A DNA stretch of 64,000 nucleotides from positions 124,001 through 188,000 of the forward strand of contig NZ_RQFT01000007.1 of assembly GCF_004769525.1 (NCBI RefSeq), written 5' to 3'. Under the pieces are notes generated by a model. It had not been told where the DNA came from. It saw only the letters and a program-made list of their open reading frames with translations, and ran no database searches. The stretch's first letter is position 1. Each line of letters starts with the position of its first letter. Of this stretch, positions 19,308 through 27,436 are shown piece by piece. This stretch comes from Leptospira bouyouniensis. GTDB lineage: Bacteria; Spirochaetota; Leptospiria; Leptospirales; Leptospiraceae. A program made the position numbers and the translations under genes.

Positions 19308-20495
19308 CTAGTTTGTAAAAAAATAAACCAATAAAAATAGCCAAGAGAAATACTTTGGAATCTCGACTCGAAACCATTCTTTTTTTCCTTCGAGTAACTT
19401 CCCTAACGAATAAAAAGAAAATACCAGTAGCACAAAAACAGAACTGACTTCAGGTAAATTAAACAAATGCATCCTCTTTAAAAAATACAAGGTTAGAATT
19501 GTCGGAAATATAAACTGAAAGAACAAATACACTCGGTAAAAAAACTTTCCAGAAGGCAAACGATGTAATGGATTATGTACTTTGTTTGCCAATTCTAATC
19601 GATGGTGGGACAACCATACTTTTGGATCTCTCACACCGCGGTCCATAACCATTTGTAAGTCATCTGGTCGAACAGATGGATAGGAAAAAAAAGAAACAAT
19701 CCCTTGCCACTTGTTCTTTGTGTGAATTAAATCTGAAAATAAATCTTTTAATACATGCACGTTTGCATTGATAGGATCATAATTATGTAATTGTGATGTG
19801 AGACCATACCTTGGTTCAAAAGTTTCTTCACAATAAGTTCCAAATATTTTATCCCAAATAATAAAAACGCCACCATAGTTTTTATCAATGTATTCTGGAT
19901 TCATCGCATGGTGTACTCTGTGGTGAGAAGGTGTCACAAAAACTGCTTCAAACCAGCTAGGAAGTTTTTTTATAGTACGAGTATGAACCCAAAATTGATA
20001 CGTCCGATTGAGTGCATCTATGATGAGATATGATTCGACAGGGAAACCGAGAAGCGCTAGCGGCAAATAAAACATTCCGATCCCAATGTTACGAATGAAG
20101 GATTGTCTGAGGGCAACTGACAAATTGAATTCTTCACTCGAATGGTGGACTACATGTGACGCCCAAAGGATTTTGATCTCATGACTATACCGATGAGCTA
20201 AATAAAACAAAAAATCTAAAAGCACAAATAATACGATCCAATGTAAAAAGGAACTTGGACCTAGAAAAATTTTACTAAGTGTTTCCACACCGATGGACAA
20301 ATCGTACAACTTGGAATATAGAAACACAATTCCTAATAAAATAAGACCATCAAATATCCGACTGAGAACACCCAAACTTAAATCAGCAAGTGAGTCCTCG
20401 TAAAAGTAATAATCTTTTTTCGTGTACCGAGTGTAGATAATTTCGATAAGCATCAAAAGAAAATAAAAAGGAACAATGGATTCAATCAGTCTCAT
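19308..20495 (-). CDS. Sterol desaturase/fatty acid hydroxylase-family membrane protein
   Basis: A 395-residue membrane protein with an N-terminal hydrophobic region, a catalytic core and further membrane segments at the C terminus (about 318-394). The diiron histidine boxes are visible as HRYSHE, HVVHHSSE and HHRVHH, the pattern of the fatty acid hydroxylase superfamily. The reaction should be oxygen-dependent hydroxylation or desaturation of a lipid. A second, shorter family member occurs at 25409-26278. It is followed at 12 bases by gloA. The substrate cannot be named. Confidence 0.9.
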   Translation of the reverse strand: MRLIESIVPFYFLLMLIEIIYTRYTKKDYYFYEDSLADLSLGVLSRIFDGLILLGIVFLYSKLYDLSIGVETLSKIFLGPSSFLHWIVLFVLLDFLFYLAHRYSHEIKILWASHVVHHSSEEFNLSVALRQSFIRNIGIGMFYLPLALLGFPVESYLIIDALNRTYQFWVHTRTIKKLPSWFEAVFVTPSHHRVHHAMNPEYIDKNYGGVFIIWDKIFGTYCEETFEPRYGLTSQLHNYDPINANVHVLKDLFSDLIHTKNKWQGIVSFFSYPSVRPDDLQMVMDRGVRDPKVWLSHHRLELANKVHNPLHRLPSGKFFYRVYLFFQFIFPTILTLYFLKRMHLFNLPEVSSVFVLLVFSFYSLGKLLEGKKEWFRVEIPKYFSWLFLLVYFFTN

Positions 20496-20592
20496 ATTTT
20501 AAACCTTAAAGATTTTTATATCGCTATCAAAGCAGAAAGGAAAGCAAGTACCTTTCCTATGTTTTCGATTTAGTTTAAAAATTTAAGATCAA

Positions 20593-20663
20593 TGATTCCT
20601 TCATATCTATTGAAGGAATCACTTGTTCGTTATTGATTTATACCTAAAAACAATAACGAACAA
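20593..20663 (-). terminator. Two adjacent hairpins after the Mla operon
   Basis: An 11-base inverted repeat, TGATTCCTTCA / TGAAGGAATCA (20593-20621, loop 7), is immediately followed by a 13-base one, TTGTTCGTTATTG / CAATAACGAACAA (20623-20663, loop 15). They lie in the 173-base gap between the PqiC-like gene and the hydroxylase gene, both minus strand. A termination role is likely, though no clear U-tract follows. Confidence 0.5.
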
Positions 20664-20668
20664 CAAAA

Positions 20669-21280
20669 TTATTTTAATTGTTTGCTGAGCTCAAGATTCA
20701 TTTCAGAGAAAGTTTGACTAAGTGCTGAGTTCCATCCAATCACAAGAGACTCGGCATCCTTTTTTTCGATCACTGCATTTTGTTTATATGTTTTACGGAA
20801 AACTGGAGAGGAAACACTATCCTTATCTTCATATACAACAACTTCAAACTCAATAACTGCTTTTGGTTCTTTAGATCGAAAGTCACCATACAATTGAGAA
20901 AGATTAAGTTCGATATAATGAGTCACACCAACTTTTGTGTGAAGATTAGCATCCCACTCAAAGTTTCCTGAGTGTATTAGTGATTTGGAAAATTCTTCTT
21001 TGAAATTATGAGCTGGTGGAATAAAAAATCCATTATAAAAATCAGATTCATACACCACGTTATCCTTGCGGTATACAAATTCTTTTCCTTCGAATCTAGG
21101 AGAAATAAATACTTTTCTCACAAAAAAAGTTCGAGGTTTGGGTGGTAAAAACAACTGTTTGGATTCAGATGTTTCAATTAAAAAAAATCGTTTCTCCGGG
21201 AAGGTTTTACTCACTCCAAAACATTGAGTAAACAGAAAACTAAAAATACTAACTAACAAAATACGAAATATAAATTTCAT
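20669..21280 (-). CDS. ABC-transport auxiliary lipoprotein (PqiC-like)
   Basis: A 203-residue lipoprotein with a signal peptide and lipobox FTQC (about Cys20). The mature part (FFLIETSESKQLFLPP, TFFVRKVFISPRFEGKEFVYRKDNVVYESDFYNGF) fits the PqiC/DUF330-type auxiliary lipoproteins found with MCE transport systems. It is the last gene of the minus-strand run MlaE, ATPase, MlaD, lipoprotein, five bases after mlaD. It probably acts at the outer membrane side of the lipid path. Confidence 0.82.
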   Translation of the reverse strand: MKFIFRILLVSIFSFLFTQCFGVSKTFPEKRFFLIETSESKQLFLPPKPRTFFVRKVFISPRFEGKEFVYRKDNVVYESDFYNGFFIPPAHNFKEEFSKSLIHSGNFEWDANLHTKVGVTHYIELNLSQLYGDFRSKEPKAVIEFEVVVYEDKDSVSSPVFRKTYKQNAVIEKKDAESLVIGWNSALSQTFSEMNLELSKQLK

Positions 21281-21285
21281 CTAGA

Positions 21286-22233
21286 TCATTTCCATAATTT
21301 AGACTTATTTGGAGCATCTCCAAATAGGAACTGTGAAGGATATTTTTTTGCATTAGCCGTGACTTCCTTTAAGTCTTCCGATGCAATTCTCAAATTTTCA
21401 ATCGAAGTAGAGATATCACCTTGGTTAGATGCAAGGAGAGTATCCAGTCGTTTGAGAGTGGTTTGTAGTTGGACAACAGTTTGGTCCAATTTTTTAGGGA
21501 GATTTTGTGTTTCTGGACTTGCAATCAGTGCTTTAACCTCACCATTTGTTTTACGCAAATCAACAAGTAATAACGTGGCTTCTTTAGTTAAGTCACCTAA
21601 TCGTGCATCCAAAATCGTTTGGTTTAAGTTTTTAATCAAATCACCTACACCAAATAAAATTTTATCAACATCCGCTTTTTCGACTTTTTCAAAAAACTTA
21701 TCTACCGATGCAGTAAACCTTGAAATGGTACTTGGTGCAGAAGGGATATATACTGTTTTTGGCTCCCATTCTATGTATAATGGTGGATTTTTTTCTGGAT
21801 TTAAATAATCCACTTCTAAATAAGCTGTACCAGTTAATCCTTGTGATGCGAGCCTGACACGAAGCCCACTTTTGATCATTCGTTCTACTGTTTTTTTCAA
21901 ATCATTTCCATAAACACCTTTCACAAAATCAGGCACCGACATTTTAATGAGTACATATCTGCCATATCGTAATGCAGTATCTTCATTTAATTTGTCTGCA
22001 TATTCATTTTGAACGAAAGTAATTTCTTGAACCGTTCCGACTTTCACACCACGGTGTTTGACAGGTGATCCAATGTCCAAACCTTGTACGGATTCATCAA
22101 AGTAAGTTTCTAAACTCACCGATCTTTGGAAAATATTTCCGGCCGTAAATACAATTAAAAATAATATCAATGTAAAAAAGCTAACTAAAACAAACACACC
22201 AACTTTAAAATAAATTTTACTAGATTGATTCAT
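21286..22233 (-). CDS. MlaD/MCE-family lipid transport protein
   Basis: A 315-residue protein with one N-terminal membrane segment (about 9-32) followed by the MCE domain (YFDESVQGLDIGSPVKHRG, VGTVQEI, GLTGTAYLEVDYLNP). The C-terminal 150 residues are helical, with coiled-coil character (TTLKRLDTLLASNQGDISTS). MCE proteins form periplasmic hexamers that carry phospholipids between membranes. It overlaps the ATPase gene by four bases (ATGA) and is followed by the lipoprotein at five bases. Confidence 0.92.
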   Translation of the reverse strand: MNQSSKIYFKVGVFVLVSFFTLILFLIVFTAGNIFQRSVSLETYFDESVQGLDIGSPVKHRGVKVGTVQEITFVQNEYADKLNEDTALRYGRYVLIKMSVPDFVKGVYGNDLKKTVERMIKSGLRVRLASQGLTGTAYLEVDYLNPEKNPPLYIEWEPKTVYIPSAPSTISRFTASVDKFFEKVEKADVDKILFGVGDLIKNLNQTILDARLGDLTKEATLLLVDLRKTNGEVKALIASPETQNLPKKLDQTVVQLQTTLKRLDTLLASNQGDISTSIENLRIASEDLKEVTANAKKYPSQFLFGDAPNKSKLWK

Positions 22234-22997
22234 AAGGGAGCACTCTCCTGCGGGATACGATTAAAAAATTGCCTAACAAATGGATCCTTTGATTTTTCTT
22301 TCAAATCTTTTGGTTTTCCTTCTGCTATAATACCTTTTTGGGATTTGTCTAACATGATCACACGGTCTGCCATCGTGAAAACTGATGGTAACTCATGTGT
22401 TACGATTACAAAGGTGACTCCCAATGTTCTAGACAAACGAATGATCAAATGGTCAAGTTCCACACTTGTGATAGGATCAAGTCCAGCGCTTGGTTCATCT
22501 AAAAATATAATTTCAGGGTCCATTGCCATCGCACGAGCAATGGCAGCTCTTTTTCTCATTCCACCCGAAAGTTCAGAAGGAGCAAGGTGGGCAAATGGAA
22601 ACAAACCTACCATTTTTAATTTGGTCATAACAATTTCATTCATGATGGGAATGGGAAGGTTAGTAAACTCTTCAAGAGGTAATCTTACATTCTCTAATAG
22701 TGTCATGGATCCAAATAAAGCACTTTGTTGGTACATCACTCCAATTCGGTTCCAAATGTTAACTTTTTGTTTGCCTTCAGCAAGAACGATGTCGTCCTCA
22801 TCGATCCAAATCCTACCACTGAATGGTTTTGTTAAACCAATCATATTTTTTAATACTGTCGACTTCCCACAACCTGAGCCACCAAGGATTCCAAAAATTT
22901 CTCCTTTGTAAACATCGAAGGAAATGTCTTCCATAATCACTGTTTGACCGTAACCAGTTGTTAGGTGTTCGACTCGAATGATTGGTTTGTCTTTCAT
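22230..22997 (-). CDS. MlaF-like ABC transporter ATP-binding protein
   Basis: A 255-residue ATPase starting at the ATG at 22997; an upstream in-frame extension is not supported because it lies inside the permease gene. Walker A is GGSGCGKST, the signature is LSGGMRKRAAIARA, Walker B is IIFLDEPSAGLDP and the switch His is in VTHELPS. The subtype with SGGMRKR is typical of MCE-associated ATPases. It overlaps both neighbours by four bases, a translationally coupled lipid-transport operon. Confidence 0.94.
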   Translation of the reverse strand: MKDKPIIRVEHLTTGYGQTVIMEDISFDVYKGEIFGILGGSGCGKSTVLKNMIGLTKPFSGRIWIDEDDIVLAEGKQKVNIWNRIGVMYQQSALFGSMTLLENVRLPLEEFTNLPIPIMNEIVMTKLKMVGLFPFAHLAPSELSGGMRKRAAIARAMAMDPEIIFLDEPSAGLDPITSVELDHLIIRLSRTLGVTFVIVTHELPSVFTMADRVIMLDKSQKGIIAEGKPKDLKEKSKDPFVRQFFNRIPQESAPL

Positions 22998-24118
22998 ATA
23001 CGTAAATAAAAGTATAAGACGGAAAAAATTCCATCTAAGATAGAAACCAAGATAATAGAACCAACAACTGCAGAAGTTGTCGATTCTCCCACCGCACCTG
23101 CTCCCGAAGCGGTTTTTAAACCTCGGTAACAACCAATCGATGCGATGATCATTCCAAAAAAATAAGATTTTAGAAGTCCACCTAAAATATCGGAAAGTCC
23201 AACGGCAATGTTCACTTGGTTCACGAATGTAATCAATGGAAATCCAAAACTGACAAGTACCACTGCACCTCCAATGAGACCAAATAAATTGAACACAATA
23301 GTAAGCAAGGGAGTGACAATTAGTGATGCCACAAGCCTTGGAATGATGAGGAATTGAACAGGAGGTAGGCCCATCGTTGTGAGTGCATCAATTTCTTCAG
23401 ACACCTTCATAGTCCCTAGTTCTGCGGCAAAGGCTGAACCTGATCGACCAGATAAAATAAACGCTGTCATGAGTGGGCCAAGTTCCCGAAAGAGTGAGAG
23501 CCCAACAAGGTTCGCAACAAAGATCTCAGCGCCAAATCGCCTCATAGGTATCGCAGACTGAAATGACATGATAAGCCCCAGCAAAAATCCTATCATCGCA
23601 ATGATGGGAAATGCATTGACTCCCATTGACTCGGCGACTCGAAAACTATCTTTCCATCTGATTTTGGATGGATGTAAAAACGAACGCCAAAACGAAACAG
23701 TAAGTTCTCCCGTAAATGTGATGAGGTATTTGAATTCCAACAAAGAATCAATCGTAAGTTTTCCAATTTGTTCTGATTTTCGTAGGGCTACCGCCAATTG
23801 TTCTTTATATTTTTTACTATCATCATTTGCGATATTTAGCAGGTATTGGAATTTTTCATCTAATCCATGTAAGTTGAATTGGATATTCTTAGATTCAGAT
23901 TCTGTTCTGACTAATTTTAAAAAAGAAATCCCAGATGTGTCGGTTTCGATCAGTTTGTTTGCATAAATTGAAATATTTCTAGGTGAATTTTTTGATAGTA
24001 GATCAAAAAAAGTCACCCAGTCTTTCGAAACTTCTTTTGTATTAAAAATTTCGGGTAAATGGATTTCTAAGGTGTTTCCTTCCCATAAAAATGAAGATTG
24101 TCTTTGATTAGATTCCAC
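22994..24118 (-). CDS. MlaE-family permease with N-terminal STAS domain
   Basis: A 374-residue protein starting at GTG. Residues about 1-105 form a soluble STAS-like domain (ISIYANKLIETDTSGISFLKLV), the role of the separate MlaB in E. coli. Residues about 130-374 are the MlaE permease, with the family segment GVNAFPIIAMIGFLLGLIMS and ELGPLMTAFILSGRSGSAFAAELGTMKVSEEIDAL. It is the first gene of the operon and is divergent from the AraC-family gene, with 40 bases between. It forms the inner-membrane channel for phospholipid transport. Confidence 0.93.
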   Translation of the reverse strand: MESNQRQSSFLWEGNTLEIHLPEIFNTKEVSKDWVTFFDLLSKNSPRNISIYANKLIETDTSGISFLKLVRTESESKNIQFNLHGLDEKFQYLLNIANDDSKKYKEQLAVALRKSEQIGKLTIDSLLEFKYLITFTGELTVSFWRSFLHPSKIRWKDSFRVAESMGVNAFPIIAMIGFLLGLIMSFQSAIPMRRFGAEIFVANLVGLSLFRELGPLMTAFILSGRSGSAFAAELGTMKVSEEIDALTTMGLPPVQFLIIPRLVASLIVTPLLTIVFNLFGLIGGAVVLVSFGFPLITFVNQVNIAVGLSDILGGLLKSYFFGMIIASIGCYRGLKTASGAGAVGESTTSAVVGSIILVSILDGIFSVLYFYLRI

Positions 24119-24158
24119 GATTCAAACGTAAAACTAATTCCGAAGGAACACTAGGCAA

Positions 24159-25295
24159 GTGATTTTATTTTACATTCTAACCCATTCTTTAGAAGCTTCT
24201 ATATTTATGGGGAATGTAACAATCCACTTCATTGCGTTTTCTGCTGGTTTATCCTTTTTGTTTGCGATAGGCGAATTGGTTAGGACAAATGCGAGCCGCC
24301 AGTCCAGGGTGCAGGGTTTGTTATTTTTGTTCGCAGCCTTATTCCAAACTCATACATATTTGACTTGCACTGAACTCTATCAACTTTACCCACATTTTTA
24401 TTTAGTACATCTACCCTTCACTGCGAGTATCGGTTCACTACTAAAACAGTATTTTTCGGAACTCTGGAATGAAAATCCAAACAAAAATGAATTTTCCCTT
24501 TGGGAACTGACTCCAGCATTTTTGGTAATATTATTTATGTTACCTTTTTATTTTTCCTCAGCAGAGGAAAAAATTGCGATCCACCAGATGTATCTATCAA
24601 AAGGAGTCCCCTTACGATTTCAGCTCATCATTTTACTTGCGGTCCTACCCATATTTTACTCCGCTTATTATGTATTCTCCAATATGTTCCGGTATATCCG
24701 GTGGGAATCTTTTAAAAAGTCAGCACACTTACGTTTGGTGGGTCTTGTGGTAGGTTTTGGAGCATTTGCCAGTGCCATCGGAGTTTATACATTATTTTTC
24801 CATGCAAGGCACGGACTTCAGATTGTTTCTTTTTTCATATCTTGTCTCATCATCGGCATTTACCTTTTGAGACAAAAAAGTCCTGAACTTTGGGGTGAAG
24901 TACAAAGGATTGTCATCGAAGAAAAAAAATACCAAACATCCCAATTGGGTTCATTTGATTTGTTAGAACTCCATAACCGATTTAAATCTTTGATGGAAAC
25001 AAAAAAAGTTTACTTAGATGAAACAATCAATTTGGAAAAACTTGCAAAACATATGAATTTATCAGAACACCAACTCTCAGAATTTCTAAATACCCATTTG
25101 AAAAAAAGTTTTTTCCATTTAGTGAATTACTACCGTATTAAAGAAGCCAAAGATTTATTTGCAAATCATCCTGAAAAAAACATTTTAACCATCGCGTATG
25201 AAGTTGGTTTTCCTTCGAAATCCACTTTTTATGATGCCTTCAAACGTGAAGTGGGACAAAGCCCCAGTGAATACCGTAAGAATTTGAAAAATTAA
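24159..25295 (+). CDS. Membrane-anchored AraC-family transcriptional regulator
   Basis: A 378-residue protein: residues about 1-240 contain seven or so hydrophobic segments and the C-terminal 100 residues form an AraC/XylS DNA-binding domain. The two helix-turn-helices are seen in NLEKLAKHMNLSEHQLSEFL and ILTIAYEVGFPSKSTFYDAF, with FKREVGQSPSEYRKN closing. The start is GTG at 24159; ATG at 24207 is an alternative. It precedes a lipid-hydroxylase-like gene, with direct repeats in the gap between them, so it probably controls that gene in response to a membrane-borne signal. Confidence 0.9.
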   Translation: MILFYILTHSLEASIFMGNVTIHFIAFSAGLSFLFAIGELVRTNASRQSRVQGLLFLFAALFQTHTYLTCTELYQLYPHFYLVHLPFTASIGSLLKQYFSELWNENPNKNEFSLWELTPAFLVILFMLPFYFSSAEEKIAIHQMYLSKGVPLRFQLIILLAVLPIFYSAYYVFSNMFRYIRWESFKKSAHLRLVGLVVGFGAFASAIGVYTLFFHARHGLQIVSFFISCLIIGIYLLRQKSPELWGEVQRIVIEEKKYQTSQLGSFDLLELHNRFKSLMETKKVYLDETINLEKLAKHMNLSEHQLSEFLNTHLKKSFFHLVNYYRIKEAKDLFANHPEKNILTIAYEVGFPSKSTFYDAFKREVGQSPSEYRKNLKN

Positions 25296-25303
25296 AAACG
25301 AAC

Positions 25304-25349
25304 GGACCGATCCGGAATCTTTTTTATTTCCGAATGGACCGATTCGGTC
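25304..25349 (+). promoter_or_regulatory. Direct-repeat operator candidate for the AraC-type regulator
   Basis: GGACCGATCCGG at 25304-25315 and GGACCGATTCGG at 25336-25347 match at 11 of 12 positions and are 32 bases apart, about three helical turns. The second copy extends to the palindrome GACCGA T TCGGTC (25337-25349). A weak promoter (TCGATT at 25348-25353, 17 bases, TATGCT at 25371-25376) would overlap the second copy, the usual place for an activator. The regulator gene ends at 25295 and the hydroxylase gene starts at 25409. Confidence 0.5.
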
Positions 25350-25408
25350 GATTGGTTCCCCAAAACAAGGTATGCTAGCAGTAGTCTAAGTCAGGTCAGG
25401 AGAAAAAT

Positions 25409-26278
25409 ATGTTTGGTGGTCCCGTTCAATGTGAATTGGTTCTCGATTGTGTAACCAAAATTGGTTTTGCACAAGGTGTTTTGAATTTGATACGTTATTA
25501 TCCCATCGCGGGACTTGCTTTTCTTTTATTCTATGTTTGGCGAAAAGATTTCTTTGAAACATATCGCATCCAAAAGGTTTACCCAAAAGCTGAGAAAGTT
25601 TGGAAAGAATTCCGCCAATCAGCAGTTACCTTATTAGTTTTTACTCTGGTAGCTGTCACAAACATCACTTTGATGAAAGCCAAAATTGTTCCAAGTGCTG
25701 TATACTTTGGACCTGTTTCTGGTGTTTGGGAAATCAGTTATATTTTCATCAGCTTTGTTATTTTTACCATTTGGCATGAAACTTGGTTCTATTGGATGCA
25801 CAGATTTGCTCATTTAAAGAAAGTATATCCGCATGTACATTCAGAACACCATCAATCAGTAAATCCTTCTCCACTAGCCGCATATAGGTTCCAAGCAACA
25901 GAGGCATTTTTAGAAGCCATCTATATTGTACCGTTTGTGATGTTTGTGCCTGTGCATTTTTATGTAGTACTATTTCAAACTTTCTATGCGATGATCCTCA
26001 ATATCTGGTGGCACCTTGGATATGAATTTTTTCCAAAAGGTTGGGCCTCCCACCCCATAACAAAATGGATCAATACATCCACTCACCACAACCTCCACCA
26101 CCAAAAATTCCACGGGAACTATTCCTTGTATTTCAATGTTTGGGACCGATTGATGGGGACTAACTTTGCCAATTACGAGGAATATTACGAACAAGTAGTT
26201 GAGGGAAGAGAAAAGAAAAAACGGGAAAAGAGATTGGAAGGGAAAACAAAAATAGACCAAGAATTACTTGCATCCTAA
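25409..26278 (+). CDS. Sterol desaturase/fatty acid hydroxylase-family membrane protein
   Basis: A 289-residue membrane protein with four or five hydrophobic segments. Diiron histidine boxes appear as HETWFYWMHRFAH, HVHSEHHQS and THHNLHHQKFH. The C terminus is strongly basic (REKKKREKRLEGK). It should hydroxylate or desaturate a lipid using oxygen. It follows a membrane AraC regulator and precedes an SDR dehydrogenase; the three may form a lipid-modifying unit. It is shorter than the homologue at 19308-20495. Confidence 0.9.
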   Translation: MFGGPVQCELVLDCVTKIGFAQGVLNLIRYYPIAGLAFLLFYVWRKDFFETYRIQKVYPKAEKVWKEFRQSAVTLLVFTLVAVTNITLMKAKIVPSAVYFGPVSGVWEISYIFISFVIFTIWHETWFYWMHRFAHLKKVYPHVHSEHHQSVNPSPLAAYRFQATEAFLEAIYIVPFVMFVPVHFYVVLFQTFYAMILNIWWHLGYEFFPKGWASHPITKWINTSTHHNLHHQKFHGNYSLYFNVWDRLMGTNFANYEEYYEQVVEGREKKKREKRLEGKTKIDQELLAS

Positions 26279-26471
26279 CTCTTGCTAGGTTAACAGACAA
26301 AAAATCCAAATTAAAATTCGGAATCACATATATTCTAGACTCGTGTATATGTGATTTCATTCCATTTGATCTGCCTTCATTAACTAACAAATGAATGAAA
26401 TGATTCTTTTTGAATATCCGATTGACTGCTCTCACCTCGAAGTTATTTAACGGAAATGCAGGTGAAATTCA

Positions 26472-27314
26472 ATGCAATATAATATCAAAGACAAAGTTGT
26501 CCTCATCACAGGAGCAACCGGCGGTATCGGTGCCGCTTCTGCACGAGAACTATATAATTTTGGAGCAAACTTAGTTCTCACTGATCTTTCACAATCAAGT
26601 TTAGATCAATTAGCTTCCGAATTTGAAAGCCATCGTGTGATGACAAAGGTCATGGATGTTACCAATTGGGATTCCATAAGAGAAGTGAAAGAGTTAACCA
26701 TAACGAAATTTGGCAAACTTGATATTGTTTTTGCCAATGCTGGGATCTCCTGGAAAAATTCAGCTCATACAATCCTCAGTTGTCAGGAAGAAGAGTTTGA
26801 GACAATTTTAGAAGTTGATTTAATGGGTGTTTGGCGGACAATCAAAACGACACTTCCAGAGATCATCAAATCTAAGGGTCAAGTGATTGTTACCTCGTCT
26901 ATTTATGCTTACACGAATGGAATGTGTAATGCTCCCTATGCAGTTTCTAAAGCTGGGATCGAAATGTTCACTCGGTCATTAGGTGCGGAAATCATTGGGA
27001 AAGGTGCAAGTGCTTCTGTTTTATATCCAGGTTGGATCACAACTCCATTAACAAAAAATGTCTTCGGTGGCGATCCTTTAACAACCAAAATGCGAGAATT
27101 AGGTTTCCCTGGATTTTTAAAAAAACCAATCCCTCCGGAAAAGGTTGCAAATGCGTTAGTGAAGGGAATACTCAAACGAAAACCAAGGATCACAATCCCA
27201 TACCGTTGGATACCAATCCAATGGTTCCGAGGTATTTTTGGAAATTTATCAGATTTGTATTTATCCAAGCACAAAACATTACAAAAACTCCTAACCGACT
27301 TAGAGGTTAGGTAG
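26472..27314 (+). CDS. SDR-family oxidoreductase
   Basis: A 280-residue short-chain dehydrogenase. TGATGGIGAAS at about 14-24 binds NAD(P), FANAG follows, the catalytic Ser is in VTSSIYAY and APYAVSKAG holds the YxxxK pair. The C terminus has an extra basic, aromatic tail (RGIFGNLSDLYLSKH), suggesting membrane contact. A 193-base gap separates it from the hydroxylase gene upstream, so co-transcription is possible but not shown. The substrate is unknown, perhaps a fatty or hydroxy lipid. Confidence 0.92.
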   Translation: MQYNIKDKVVLITGATGGIGAASARELYNFGANLVLTDLSQSSLDQLASEFESHRVMTKVMDVTNWDSIREVKELTITKFGKLDIVFANAGISWKNSAHTILSCQEEEFETILEVDLMGVWRTIKTTLPEIIKSKGQVIVTSSIYAYTNGMCNAPYAVSKAGIEMFTRSLGAEIIGKGASASVLYPGWITTPLTKNVFGGDPLTTKMRELGFPGFLKKPIPPEKVANALVKGILKRKPRITIPYRWIPIQWFRGIFGNLSDLYLSKHKTLQKLLTDLEVR

Positions 27315-27357
27315 GATTCAATTCGTTACCAAAACATAAAAACAAAAACCTAATCCG

Positions 27358-27392
27358 AACAAATAAATGCAATTGTGTTGCATTTATTTGTT
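27358..27392 (+). terminator. Perfect 15-base inverted repeat downstream of the SDR gene
   Basis: AACAAATAAATGCAA (27358-27372) and TTGCATTTATTTGTT (27378-27392) pair perfectly around the loop TTGTG. It lies 43 bases after the SDR stop and 44 bases before the TolB-like lipoprotein start. The AT-rich stem ends in TTTGTT, so it could terminate in either direction. An operator role for the downstream gene is an alternative, since a further TTGCATTT copy follows at about 27402. Confidence 0.45.
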
Positions 27393-27436
27393 GCAACTAA
27401 ATTGCATTTGCGAAAATTGTCAAATGAGGTATTTTT

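Noticed and set aside
22225..22911. 228-residue open frame on the plus strand
   Set aside because: It is exactly antisense to the MlaF-like ATPase, which has all ABC motifs; the plus-strand protein shows no family pattern.
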